Source: Gynuella sp. (GTDB lineage: Bacteria; Pseudomonadota; Gammaproteobacteria; Pseudomonadales; Natronospirillaceae). Taken from it: a DNA stretch of 64,000 nucleotides. A program made the position numbers and the translations under genes. The stretch is from positions 23,013 through 87,012 of the forward strand of contig JANQHX010000045.1 of NCBI GenBank assembly GCA_028282465.1, given 5' to 3'. Shown in pieces: positions 55,077 to 63,868 of this stretch (position 1 is the first letter of the stretch; each line of letters starts with the position of its first letter). The notes beneath the pieces are model-generated. The model ran no database searches, was not told the origin of the DNA, and saw only the letters and a program-made list of their open reading frames with translations.

Positions 55077-55490
55077 TTAAAAAAGATGGACTACAAACCC
55101 AACTAGGGCTCCCAGAGCAAGACCAGCAATTATTTCGATTTTGCTGTGCCCAACTCTTTCTCTCAGTTTTGGCAGGTCTAAAGATGTGTTTTCTGAAAGC
55201 AAATTAATCTGTTCGGCTTGTTTACCAATTTTTCGACGCAGGCTATTGGCATCTAAAACTACGATATACGCCAACGCGATGGCGACACCAAACGACGGCG
55301 TATCTATACCCTGCTCAAACCCAATCAGCGAGGCCATGCTAGCGACAATAGCGCTATGATTACTGGGAAAACCCCCATAGCCAATTAACTCAAAGGCCAA
55401 ACGCTTTTCACGAAGGGTGTTCACTAGGAACTTAGTGACCCCAGTGATGAACCATGCGATAAAAGGTGTAATTAAATAACTTAAGTCCAC
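55077..55490 (-). CDS. Divergent PAP2-family (DUF212) membrane protein
   Basis: A 137-residue membrane protein. Conserved blocks are YGGFPSNHSAIVASMASLIG, AIALAYIVVLDANSLRRKIGKQAEQIN and RVGHSKIEIIAGLALGALVG, typical of the DUF212 group of acid phosphatase-like proteins. It overlaps the prenyltransferase gene by 10 bp and begins with GTG. In mycobacteria a PAP2 protein (Rv3807c) dephosphorylates the product of the UbiA homologue; this protein is a good candidate for the same step, though from a different subfamily. Confidence 0.86.
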   Translation of the reverse strand: MDLSYLITPFIAWFITGVTKFLVNTLREKRLAFELIGYGGFPSNHSAIVASMASLIGFEQGIDTPSFGVAIALAYIVVLDANSLRRKIGKQAEQINLLSENTSLDLPKLRERVGHSKIEIIAGLALGALVGFVVHLF

Positions 55491-56392
55491 CAGCCCTCTC
55501 CGAATAGCAGATTATCACCTTGAAGCATTGCCCATGAACACGCCGCTATCCATAACACTATTGTCACAACAAGTTGCCAATCTGAATACAATGCATCCGT
55601 TGGCGACTCACCAGCGTCTTTTGTCTCTACAACAAACCAATACCTAAACAAGCCAAACAATACGAATGGAATGGTCAAAACCATTTTAGGATGAGTTGTC
55701 ATCACAAACAGGCTATAAAATAATAGAGCCCCAGTTGCAGACATTTCTGCATATTTATCCACCAACTCTACAGAGTAGTGCTCTAAAACCTTTCGACCTT
55801 CGCTACCACTATTCTTTAACTCCTGCCTTCTTTTTACAGCGGCAAGATAAAGAGCTAAACAAAGCGTAGTCACAAACATCCATGATGACAAAGGCACAGA
55901 CAAAGCCATTGCTCCGGCCATCACTCTCAGGACAAACCCGATTGCAATGGTGAAAATATCAACAACTGGCTGGTGCTTCAGAATAAAGGTATAAAGTAAG
56001 TTGAGGCCTGAATAAGCCAAAATCACATAAATGGCAGTGGGTTCCTGAGTCCAACCGAAAACTAAAAACACGTAAAGAACCAACAACAAACCAATTGCCT
56101 GAGGCTTGGTAATTTGCCCTGATGCTAAAGGTCGACTTTTTGATTTCTTGGGATGTTTTCTGTCCTGTTCTATATCATGGTAGTCGTTAATAATGTATGT
56201 TGCTGACGATGCAAGACAAAATAAAACAAAAACTAAAATGGCATCTGAAACCGATGACCATTCCATGAATTGTCCTGTAAAAACCAGTGGTGCCAATACA
56301 AAAACGTTTTTGATCCACTGCTTAGGTCGCATTAATTTCAATAAACCTAAAATCACTGATGTGATGCCTGAAGCATTTAAAGTAGAATTCAT
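55481..56392 (-). CDS. Decaprenyl-phosphate phosphoribosyltransferase-like UbiA protein
   Basis: A 303-residue polytopic membrane prenyltransferase-fold enzyme that joins PRPP to polyprenyl phosphate. It matches the mycobacterial Rv3806c type: LLKLMRPKQWIKNVFVLAPL at the start, NDYHDIEQDRKHPKKSKSRPLASG (metal/diphosphate motif), KHQPVVDIFTIAIGFVLRVMAGAMALSVPLSSW and AAVKRRQEL. It is divergent from gtrA with only 26 bp between the start codons. The ATG lacks a clear ribosome-binding site, so a later start (before LLKLMRPKQW) is possible. Confidence 0.88.
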   Translation of the reverse strand: MNSTLNASGITSVILGLLKLMRPKQWIKNVFVLAPLVFTGQFMEWSSVSDAILVFVLFCLASSATYIINDYHDIEQDRKHPKKSKSRPLASGQITKPQAIGLLLVLYVFLVFGWTQEPTAIYVILAYSGLNLLYTFILKHQPVVDIFTIAIGFVLRVMAGAMALSVPLSSWMFVTTLCLALYLAAVKRRQELKNSGSEGRKVLEHYSVELVDKYAEMSATGALLFYSLFVMTTHPKMVLTIPFVLFGLFRYWFVVETKDAGESPTDALYSDWQLVVTIVLWIAACSWAMLQGDNLLFGEGWWT

Positions 56393-56418
56393 TCGATTTT
56401 TTGTTCTAGTTAATACCC

Positions 56419-56814
56419 ATGAAGATTGCCGTAAATTACACGATTTTCGCTATCCTAGCCACCATAGCGAACATAGGTGCCCAAGATATCACTGTTAGAT
56501 TTTATCAAGGCTCATTTGATTTGTGGGTTTCCATATTTATCGGTACAGGCGTTGGTCTGGTTGTGAAATACGTTCTTGACAAAAAATTCATTTTTAAGTT
56601 TGTAACAAAAAACGCAGCCCAAGACGGTAAGTTATTTTTTTTATATAGCTGCATGGGGTTGGTGACTACAGCAATTTTCTGGGGCTTCGAATTCGCGTTC
56701 GATACAATATTTGATTCGAAAACGATGAGATACACCGGTGGTGTTATTGGATTAGCCATTGGGTATTTTATCAAATATCTTTTGGACAAAAAGTTTGTCT
56801 TTGTTTACAGGTAA
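56419..56814 (+). CDS. GtrA-family membrane protein
   Basis: A 131-residue protein with four helices: NYTIFAILATIANIGAQD, SIFIGTGVGLVVKYVLDKKFIF, FFLYSCMGLVTTAIFWGF and GGVIGLAIGYFIKYLLDKKFVF. The repeated VKY/IKY-LDKKF motif is a GtrA hallmark. GtrA proteins act in polyprenyl-sugar translocation; the mycobacterial GtrA-like Rv3789 lies next to dprE1. It is five bases upstream of dprE1. Confidence 0.9.
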   Translation: MKIAVNYTIFAILATIANIGAQDITVRFYQGSFDLWVSIFIGTGVGLVVKYVLDKKFIFKFVTKNAAQDGKLFFLYSCMGLVTTAIFWGFEFAFDTIFDSKTMRYTGGVIGLAIGYFIKYLLDKKFVFVYR

Positions 56815-56819
56815 GTATC

Positions 56820-58118
56820 ATGAAGATTTCTGCCTGGGGTAACTACCCTAGCGTTGACACAAGATTACTTCTGCCTTCTTCTTTTAATTCCGCTGAAGGT
56901 CTGCTTTCAGATTGCAGCTCGGTTATTCCCAGAGGATTAGGTCGAAGCTATGGTGACAGCTCTCTCTCTTCAGAAATGCTGGACAGTAAATTACTGAATC
57001 GTTTTATGAGCTTTGACGCTGACACCGGCATGGTCACCTGTGAAGCCGGTGTGAGTTTGGCAGATATTCTTGAAGTATTTGTACCTAAAGGTTGGTTTTT
57101 ACCCGTGACCCCAGGTACTAAGTTTGTGACCATCGGTGGCGCTATCGCCAGCGATGTCCATGGCAAAAACCACCATTGTGAAGGCAGCTTTAGCGATCAT
57201 GTGGACAGTATTGTTATCGCGACCGGCAGCCAGGGTGTGGTGCAATGCTCCAGAACCCAACATTCGGAATTGTTTTATGCCACCTGCGGAGGAATGGGAT
57301 TAACAGGGATGGTGCTTGCCGCCACATTTAAGTTACGCCCCATTAACAGCAGCTATATTAATGAAACTGTCGTTAAGGCCAAGAATCTCGCTCACGCATT
57401 AGAGCTATTAGAGAAATACGAGAGCACAACTTACTCTGTTGCCTGGATAGATTGCTTGTCTACCGGTGAGAACCTTGGAAGATCCATCCTGATGGTCGGT
57501 GAGCATTCTGAGCAGGGCGCATTAAAAGCGGGTAAAAAATCACTACTGAACATCCCAGTGAAACTACCGGGCTTCTTGTTAAATCAGTTTTCAATCCAAG
57601 CCTTTAACTTTCTGTACTACCACAAAGTGCTCAAGGAATACTCTGAGCATCATATCCACTATGAGCCATTTTTTTATCCCTTAGATGGCATTCATAACTG
57701 GAACAATATGTATGGAAAAGGCGGCTTTACCCAATATCAGTTTGTGATTCCAAAAGCGGCTGGTCTTGATGGCATGACTGAAATACTAGATCGCATTGCG
57801 CAATCAAAAAGAGGCTCTTTTTTAGCCGTTTTAAAAACATTTGGAAAAGGCAACGACAATTATCTGTCATTTCCAATGGAGGGCTATACCCTCGCTTTGG
57901 ATTTCAAAATCGACTCTAAACTGTTTCCACTTTTGGATGAACTAGACAAAATTGTGCTCAAACATGGCGGCCGTCTATACCTGACAAAGGACGTTCGAAT
58001 GTCAGAAGACATGTTTAAGTCCAGTTATCCCCATTGGGAACAGTTCGTAAAAATCAAACAGCAATATGATGAGCAAGGAATTTTTAGCTCATTGCAGTCT
58101 AAACGTTTAGGAATCTAA
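56820..58118 (+). CDS. dprE1: Decaprenylphosphoryl-beta-D-ribose 2-oxidase-like DprE1
   Basis: A 432-residue FAD enzyme that oxidises polyprenyl-phosphoryl ribose to the 2-keto intermediate. The FAD domain shows VIPRGLGRSYGDSSLS, VTCEAGVSLADILEVFVPKGWFLPVTPGTKFVTIGGAIASDVHGKNHH and ATCGGMGLTGMV. The C-terminal part has HGGRLYLTKDVRMS with the catalytic lysine and FSSLQSKRLGI at the end. The residue aligning with the mycobacterial benzothiazinone target cysteine appears to be alanine (YTLALDF). AGG precedes the ATG. Confidence 0.9.
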   Translation: MKISAWGNYPSVDTRLLLPSSFNSAEGLLSDCSSVIPRGLGRSYGDSSLSSEMLDSKLLNRFMSFDADTGMVTCEAGVSLADILEVFVPKGWFLPVTPGTKFVTIGGAIASDVHGKNHHCEGSFSDHVDSIVIATGSQGVVQCSRTQHSELFYATCGGMGLTGMVLAATFKLRPINSSYINETVVKAKNLAHALELLEKYESTTYSVAWIDCLSTGENLGRSILMVGEHSEQGALKAGKKSLLNIPVKLPGFLLNQFSIQAFNFLYYHKVLKEYSEHHIHYEPFFYPLDGIHNWNNMYGKGGFTQYQFVIPKAAGLDGMTEILDRIAQSKRGSFLAVLKTFGKGNDNYLSFPMEGYTLALDFKIDSKLFPLLDELDKIVLKHGGRLYLTKDVRMSEDMFKSSYPHWEQFVKIKQQYDEQGIFSSLQSKRLGI

Positions 58119-58119
58119 C

Positions 58120-58857
58120 ATGAAAAACGTACTCATATTTGGTGCTACATCTGCAATCGCTGAAGCCACTGCTAGGGAATATGCATTAAAAGGCTGCAAC
58201 TTATTTTTGGTGGCACGAAATACCGAAAAACTAGAAACAATTGCCACAGATCTAAAAGTAAGAGGGGCAACGGATACCGCGTACGCTCAGTTAGACATTA
58301 ACGAATTGCAGCAGCATCAAAGCATTCTTGAACTAGCCAATTCAAAATGGGGTGACATTGATTTGGTGTTGATCGCCCATGGTACATTGCCGGATCAACA
58401 AGCCTGTGAAGCGAGTGTTGAACAATCCCTAGACGAAATCAAAACCAATGCTCTAAGCACTATTTCTTTATTAACTCTGTTAGGTAACCAATTTGAACAG
58501 CGCAAATCTGGTGCTATCGCAGTCATTACCAGTGTCGCAGGAGATCGAGGTCGCCAGTCCAACTACGTCTATGGGTCGGCTAAGGCAATGGTGTCGACTT
58601 TCTTATCTGGCCTGAGGAATCGCTTAGCAAAATCAAATGTCCAAGTGCTAGATATAAAACCGGGCTTTGTGGACACCCCCATGACCGCTGAGTTCGACAA
58701 AGGCCCCTTGTGGGCACAACCTCAAGACATAGCCAAGGCCATTGTTAAGTCGGTCGAAAAGAACAGAAACATCGCTTATGCACCATTTTTCTGGTGGGGA
58801 ATAATGATGATCATTCGCAATATTCCAGAATTCATTTTTAAAAAATTGAAGTTGTAA
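58120..58857 (+). CDS. dprE2: Decaprenylphosphoryl-2-keto-ribose reductase-like DprE2 (SDR)
   Basis: A 245-residue SDR that would reduce the DprE1 product to the arabinose epimer. The cofactor motif is FGATSAIAEATAREYA, then LVARNTEKLE, LDIN, IAHGTLPDQ, an active site with ITSVAGDRGRQSNYVYGSAKAM (Ser, Tyr, Lys), and DIKPGFVDTPMTAEFDKGPLWA. GGAATC lies before the ATG, one base after the dprE1 stop. A C-terminal hydrophobic helix with IMMIIRNIPEFIFKKLKL would bring it to the membrane. Confidence 0.88.
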   Translation: MKNVLIFGATSAIAEATAREYALKGCNLFLVARNTEKLETIATDLKVRGATDTAYAQLDINELQQHQSILELANSKWGDIDLVLIAHGTLPDQQACEASVEQSLDEIKTNALSTISLLTLLGNQFEQRKSGAIAVITSVAGDRGRQSNYVYGSAKAMVSTFLSGLRNRLAKSNVQVLDIKPGFVDTPMTAEFDKGPLWAQPQDIAKAIVKSVEKNRNIAYAPFFWWGIMMIIRNIPEFIFKKLKL

Positions 58858-58997
58858 AACCTTTCCAGTCAGCTCGATGTCTCATACATCGGGCGCACAT
58901 CTGTTTTCATATTCTTCAGCATCAATCTAATCACTACTCAAGATCTCCCTGTCGTTTTAAGAGCGTTTAGTGTTTTTAGCTCTCCAATGTTGTAAAT

Positions 58998-59016
58998 GAA
59001 AATTATTATCATTATG
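58998..59016. promoter_or_regulatory. Fur-box-like site upstream of imelysin
   Basis: GAAAATTATTATCATTATG matches the 19-bp Fur consensus at 15 of 19 positions by eye. It lies 55-70 bp before the imelysin start, placed to repress when iron is abundant. Confidence 0.65.
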
Positions 59017-59069
59017 ATGCGCAAATAAAAATAATAACCCCATAAAAAACTAGAGATAGGAACAGAATA

Positions 59070-60323
59070 ATGCACTTGTTGAAATCCATCGGTTTGACGA
59101 CAAGCCTCTTAATGGCAGCAAATGTTTTCGCTGACATTACTGAAAAGGATGTTATCGAAAACTATGCCGATATTGCTTTTGCTAACTACAACGATGCGCT
59201 GATGACAGCAAGAGACTTGTCTTCAGCTATCGACAAACTCTTAAATAGTCCATCTGCGAGCACCCTAGCTTCGGCTAAAAGTGCCTGGAAAACAGCCAGA
59301 GTACCTTATCAGCAGTCAGAAGTTTTTAGATTCGGCAACCCGGTTGTTGATGATTGGGAAGGTCAGCTGAATGCTTGGCCTCTAGACGAAGGGCTCATTG
59401 ATTACGTCAGTGCTGACAACTACGACTATGAGCTGGGCAATGAAGGCGCCATTGCTAACATTGTGGCCAACACGTCATTAAAGGTGGGCTCAGAAACTTT
59501 AGACACTGGAACAATTACACCTGAATTACTGGCGAGCCTAAACGAACTGGGTGGCTCTGAGGCCAATGTTGCTTCAGGTTACCACGCTATTGAATTCTTA
59601 CTTTGGGGTCAGGATTTAAATGGCTCTAATGCGGGCGCAGGCAACCGCCCGGCTTCTGATTTTGCATTGGGTTCTGCCTGTACCAATGGCAACTGCGACC
59701 GTCGTCGTGACTACCTTAAAGCAGCTGTGGCACTTTTGATTACTGATCTGGAGTACATGGTTGGCGAATGGGCTACTGGCACAAAAAATAACTACCGTGC
59801 TGGGTTGCTGTCAGAAAACTCAGATAATGCCATGCGCCGTATCTTATTTGGTATGGGGAGCTTGGCTTTGGGTGAATTGGCCGGTGAACGCATGAAGGTT
59901 GCTCTGGAGGCGAATTCCTACGAAGACGAGCATGATTGTTTTTCTGACAATACTCACTACTCCCATTTTTATAATGCGCAAGGCATTCGTAACCTTTATT
60001 TCGGTTCTTATGTAGCCACGGCCGGCGATTCAGTGTCTGGCCCAGGAATTAAAGATCTTTTGGAAACCCTAGATTCTGAACTGGCTAAGTCGCTTACCGC
60101 TAAGTTCGATGCCACTAAAGTTGCGATGACTGCTATTGTCAATTCCGCCGAAAATCAGGGCATGTACTTCGACCAGATGATCGCTCCAGGCAACAACAAA
60201 GGTGCCATGCTAATCAACAGTGCGATTTCTGCATTGGTGAACACAACAGGTGATATTGAAGCTGCTGCTGCCAAGATGGGTATTACTGACTTAAACCCAG
60301 ACAACGCAGATCACAGCTTCTAA
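59070..60323 (+). CDS. Imelysin-family iron-regulated protein
   Basis: A 417-residue exported protein (signal KSIGLTTSLLMAANVFA) of the IrpA/IcmA group. Two helical bundles are expected. The GxHxxE motif reads SGYHAIEFLLWGQDLNG, and there is a paired Cys (SACTNGNCDRR). The C-terminal half has ERMKVALEANSYEDEHDCFSDNTHYS. AGGA precedes the ATG. First gene of the Fur-type cluster; likely binds iron or haem-related ligands at the periplasm or cell surface. Confidence 0.9.
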   Translation: MHLLKSIGLTTSLLMAANVFADITEKDVIENYADIAFANYNDALMTARDLSSAIDKLLNSPSASTLASAKSAWKTARVPYQQSEVFRFGNPVVDDWEGQLNAWPLDEGLIDYVSADNYDYELGNEGAIANIVANTSLKVGSETLDTGTITPELLASLNELGGSEANVASGYHAIEFLLWGQDLNGSNAGAGNRPASDFALGSACTNGNCDRRRDYLKAAVALLITDLEYMVGEWATGTKNNYRAGLLSENSDNAMRRILFGMGSLALGELAGERMKVALEANSYEDEHDCFSDNTHYSHFYNAQGIRNLYFGSYVATAGDSVSGPGIKDLLETLDSELAKSLTAKFDATKVAMTAIVNSAENQGMYFDQMIAPGNNKGAMLINSAISALVNTTGDIEAAAAKMGITDLNPDNADHSF

Positions 60324-60341
60324 ATTCAAAGCATATCTTAA

Positions 60342-60373
60342 AATCCAGGTTGAACGTGGGTTGAACCTGGATT
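60342..60373 (+). repeat. Inverted repeat after imelysin
   Basis: Perfect 10-bp arms AATCCAGGTT / AACCTGGATT with a 12-base loop, just after the stop. It may be the first of two stacked terminator hairpins. Confidence 0.5.
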
Positions 60374-60394
60374 CTCTCATCCGTTGATACCCAT

Positions 60395-60424
60395 AAAAGC
60401 CGAGTAAATCTCGGCTCTTATTTT
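60395..60424 (+). terminator. Terminator downstream of imelysin
   Basis: AAAAGCCGAG-TAAAT-CTCGGCT followed by CTTATTTTCC, a compact stem with a T-rich tail. Confidence 0.7.
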
Positions 60425-60459
60425 CCTAAATGAATTTCATTCTCATTTTAAATCTATAT

Positions 60460-60478
60460 AATAACCATTCTCATTATC
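60460..60478. promoter_or_regulatory. Second Fur-box-like site
   Basis: AATAACCATTCTCATTATC matches the Fur consensus at about 14 of 19 positions. It lies 21 bp before the di-haem oxidoreductase start, so the distal genes can be iron-controlled on their own. Confidence 0.5.
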
Positions 60479-60499
60479 TGGATATCGTCCCTTGCTGTC

Positions 60500-61900
60500 A
60501 TGAATCCACTAAAACTTGCTACCGTTTCTTTGGTTACCGCACTTTTCACTCAGATTGTTTCGGCAGATGAAATTCCTGCGTCTGTCTTTAGTGGCGGTCA
60601 AACATCCAAAGACATTACCGGCCCACAGAGCTATTCACTGCCTTCCGGAAATATGTCGCTCATACGACGCATGGACTTCAGCGTCGGCAATAGCTTCTTT
60701 CGCAATCCTTGGGTGCAGGCCCCTGCCAGCACAGATGCTCGGGACGGGCTTGGACCCTTGTTCAATACCAACGGTTGCCAGAACTGCCATATCAAAGACG
60801 GCAGAGGTAATGCACCAGATCCGTTAGCAGATCATCAGGTCTCAATGCTCATTCGACTCAGTATTGAAAATGACGAAGTGAATGCACAGCGCAAAGAACA
60901 TCAAGCCGTTATTCCAGAACCTACTTATGGTGGGCAACTTCAAGACTTTGCTGTTCCTGGCTTGCAACCAGAAGGAAAGATTGAAGTCAGATATGCATCA
61001 AAGACTATTACCTTCAAGGATGGCTATATCGTTGAGTTACGTGAACCAGAGTTTGAGATTTCAAATCTTGCCAATGGCCCTCTACATAAAGATATAAAAA
61101 CCTCTGCTCGCGTGGCACCAGGAATGATTGGCTTGGGTTTACTGGAATTGATTTCAGACCAACAAATGAATGCTATTGCAGACCCTGAAGACAAAAATGG
61201 CGATGGGATTTCAGGCAAGATTCAAAAAGTCTGGGATGTTCGTCAGCAAAAGATGGTAACAGGCAAGTTCGGTTGGAAAGCTGGTCAACCCAATGTCATG
61301 CAACAAAATGCTGGCGCGTTTAATGGCGATTTAGGTGTTACCAGTAATCTATTTCCAGCAGGCGACTGCACATCGGCACAAACCGATTGTTTGAAAGCCC
61401 CGCACGGCGGTGACCCAGAAGTGAGCGACAGTATATTAGGATTTGTAGAACTCTATGCTCGTAATTTAGCAGTCCCCATTCGTCGAAATTACAGCGCACC
61501 GGAAGTGATTAAGGGTGATACCTTATTTTCCGAACTGAACTGCGATGCCTGCCATGTTCGCAGCTATCAACTTAGTCAGTCCGATGAATTACCAGAACAA
61601 TCAGGGCAGTTAATTTTTCCTTACACCGACTTACTCCTTCACGATATGGGAGAAGACTTAGCCGACGGTCGTAAAGAATATTCTGCCAATGGAAATGAAT
61701 GGCGAACGCCAGCGTTGTGGGGCATCGGATTAACACAGGAAGTTAACCCTAAAGCAGGTTTTCTTCATGATGGCCGTGCTCGTACCTTAGAAGAGGCCGT
61801 ATTGTGGCACGGTGGTGAAGCCCAATCGTCTAACAGTGCTTACCAAGCACTTAGCGCTCAAGATCGAAAAGCACTCATTGCCTTTCTGGAATCGCTGTAA
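60500..61900 (+). CDS. Di-haem oxidoreductase (DHOR, DUF1111) family protein
   Basis: A 466-residue periplasmic c-type cytochrome. It has a signal peptide (LATVSLVTALFTQIVSA) and two haem-binding CxxCH motifs, NGCQNCHIKDGRG at about 91-104 and NCDACHVRSY at about 349-358. It ends with ALWGIGLTQEVNPKAGFLHDGRARTLEEAVLWHGGEA, the family signature. It sits between the two imelysin genes, as in the Pseudomonas PA4370-PA4373 cluster. The stop shares one base with the next start. Confidence 0.92.
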   Translation: MNPLKLATVSLVTALFTQIVSADEIPASVFSGGQTSKDITGPQSYSLPSGNMSLIRRMDFSVGNSFFRNPWVQAPASTDARDGLGPLFNTNGCQNCHIKDGRGNAPDPLADHQVSMLIRLSIENDEVNAQRKEHQAVIPEPTYGGQLQDFAVPGLQPEGKIEVRYASKTITFKDGYIVELREPEFEISNLANGPLHKDIKTSARVAPGMIGLGLLELISDQQMNAIADPEDKNGDGISGKIQKVWDVRQQKMVTGKFGWKAGQPNVMQQNAGAFNGDLGVTSNLFPAGDCTSAQTDCLKAPHGGDPEVSDSILGFVELYARNLAVPIRRNYSAPEVIKGDTLFSELNCDACHVRSYQLSQSDELPEQSGQLIFPYTDLLLHDMGEDLADGRKEYSANGNEWRTPALWGIGLTQEVNPKAGFLHDGRARTLEEAVLWHGGEAQSSNSAYQALSAQDRKALIAFLESL

Positions 61901-62814
61901 TGTACAGACAAAAATTACTAATTTTGATCCTGATGCTAATGTTCGCCGTTTCAGTGAATTCGTTTGCTGCTGAAACCTGGTCGTCTTTTATAGAACCAGA
62001 ACTGAAAGTTAGCTTGAATGCCGGCAGCGCATTGCAGCAGTATTGGAATCAATATTGTGAAACCGGCGACGGCCAGTTTATAACCCAGTCTCAAGAACAA
62101 TGGGTTACCTTGGCAAGTCATTGGATTGCATTTCAGAGTCTAGCCAGTCGAAGGCTGGATGAATCTTTCCTAAGCTTCAAGCTATGGTTTTGGCCTGATA
62201 AAAAAAACCTCATTGGGAAAAAAACCCAGCAATTTCTAGCGTCAAATGAATATGATTCTTTCCAGGCAGTTCCAGCACCTGCTCAAGGCCTAGGTGCAAT
62301 AGAGTATTTCCTTTATGAAGCGCCCCCCAATTCAAACTCATTTGAATGTCGCAATGCCTTAGCCATAGTCAATAATTTTAATCAAAATATTTTGAACATC
62401 TCGTCTGCCGCATTAACACCAGCAGACGAAGACCTGTCTTTTCAAGTCAACGCACTGGCAAACCTTGTTGCCAATGCTGACAAAAGGGTCAGCAGTTATC
62501 ATCGAGAAGAAAAAGCAGAAAATAAATATGGAATGGACGGCTGGCGATCCCTCAGCCAACAGCAATTACTAGCTGCTCAGTTGGCATTGGGATCTAAGCT
62601 CACCAACATGATTGCAAATCACCATTCATCGGCAAACACAAAAAATTTGCTGACTCAAATAACAAAAACAATGCAAGTTAACCAAGCACCTTGGAGCTTC
62701 GAGAACTCAATTAAGCTCAGTCATCAAATTCACAAAGTTCAAGAATCTTTATCCAAAGAGTTAGCCCCTTCCCTCAATGTCACCTTGGGATTTAATAACT
62801 CTGATGGCGATTAA
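61900..62814 (+). CDS. Imelysin-like protein (second copy, short)
   Basis: A 304-residue exported protein (signal KLLILILMLMFAVSVNSFAA) with one imelysin fold. The motif position reads GLGAIEYFLYEAP, so the histidine of GxHxxE is replaced by glycine. A QWVTLASHWIAFQSL helix and the paired Cys (QYCETG, FECRN) are present. It overlaps the di-haem oxidoreductase stop by one base and DUF1513 by 11 bp. Confidence 0.86.
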   Translation: MYRQKLLILILMLMFAVSVNSFAAETWSSFIEPELKVSLNAGSALQQYWNQYCETGDGQFITQSQEQWVTLASHWIAFQSLASRRLDESFLSFKLWFWPDKKNLIGKKTQQFLASNEYDSFQAVPAPAQGLGAIEYFLYEAPPNSNSFECRNALAIVNNFNQNILNISSAALTPADEDLSFQVNALANLVANADKRVSSYHREEKAENKYGMDGWRSLSQQQLLAAQLALGSKLTNMIANHHSSANTKNLLTQITKTMQVNQAPWSFENSIKLSHQIHKVQESLSKELAPSLNVTLGFNNSDGD

Positions 62815-63856
62815 TCGAAGAGACTTTTTAACATTTTCAGCATTAGCATCCATACCCTTACTCATGGGCCATGTTTCTCAAATTAAACCAAATGCCAATA
62901 AAATTATCGGCACAGGTATTAATCAAAATAATCAGCGAGTACTTGCTGCCATTGACCTTCAGGGCAATAGTCTTTTTAAGACGCCCATTCCTGATAGATG
63001 TCACGGGGTAACGGTCCAACATTCAGATAACTTAGGTCTTGTGGTCGCTCGACGGCCGGGCAAATTTGCAATAGTTTTTAATTCATTAACTGGTGAACTC
63101 ATTGCAGATATTCCAGCGCCGGACGGTTTCATCTTTTATGGGCATGGCGTATTTTCTAATGGCCATCTCTTAATTACTGCTGGCAATAGTCATAGCGATG
63201 GTTATCTGTTGGTATTTTCAATAAACGGAAAACTGATAAAAAAACTCAGCTTGCCTGGGCTCGGGCCCCATGAAGTCATTGCAAATAAAGATGAAATTGT
63301 TGTCGCCTTAGGAGGTATTCACACTCAAGGTCGAGAAAAGCTGAACATTGGTAGTATGAAGCCAAGTTTGATTGGCATTGACGCTCAAGACTTATCTTTG
63401 AAGTGGCAAGAACGATTACCCGCTGAATTTAATCAACTTAGCATCAGACATTTAGCGGCAAATTCCAAAGGAGACATAGCGGTTGCTTGCCAATATCAAG
63501 GAGAAGCCATTGAAAGCCCAGCACTGATCGCGTTGAAATCAAAAAATAGCCCTCTTCAACTCATAAACCTTGGCGATGACCAGTGGTTGGGCTTTAAGGG
63601 TTATCTTGGCAGCATTAGATTAACGGATAAGCACATCATTGCTACCAGCCCTAGAGGCCATCAAATAGGCATCTGGAATCACCAAACTCACGAACTCATC
63701 AATCAATTTGCGGTTAAAGATGTATGTGCCTTGGACGTGCAGGGGGATGTTATCGTCGCAGGTACCGGTTCTGGCTCCTGGATTACCGCCAGCACTCACC
63801 AAATAGCCCACGTAAAGTCGGATTTGGTCTGGGACAACCATTGGACTCTAGGTTAA
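62804..63856 (+). CDS. DUF1513 Tat-exported beta-propeller protein
   Basis: A 350-residue protein with a twin-arginine start (MAINRRDFLTFSALASIPLL) and a seven-bladed-like propeller body: VLAAIDLQGNSLFKTPIPDRCHGVTVQ, VARRPGKFAIVFNSLTGELIADIPAPDGFIFYGHGVFS, GPHEVIANKDEIVVALGGIHTQGREKLN and YLGSIRLTDKHIIATSPRGHQIGIWNHQT. The ATG at 62804 starts the Tat signal and overlaps the imelysin-like gene by 11 bp. Last gene of the iron cluster; function unknown. Confidence 0.9.
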   Translation: MAINRRDFLTFSALASIPLLMGHVSQIKPNANKIIGTGINQNNQRVLAAIDLQGNSLFKTPIPDRCHGVTVQHSDNLGLVVARRPGKFAIVFNSLTGELIADIPAPDGFIFYGHGVFSNGHLLITAGNSHSDGYLLVFSINGKLIKKLSLPGLGPHEVIANKDEIVVALGGIHTQGREKLNIGSMKPSLIGIDAQDLSLKWQERLPAEFNQLSIRHLAANSKGDIAVACQYQGEAIESPALIALKSKNSPLQLINLGDDQWLGFKGYLGSIRLTDKHIIATSPRGHQIGIWNHQTHELINQFAVKDVCALDVQGDVIVAGTGSGSWITASTHQIAHVKSDLVWDNHWTLG

Positions 63857-63868
63857 TTAATCATCTCG

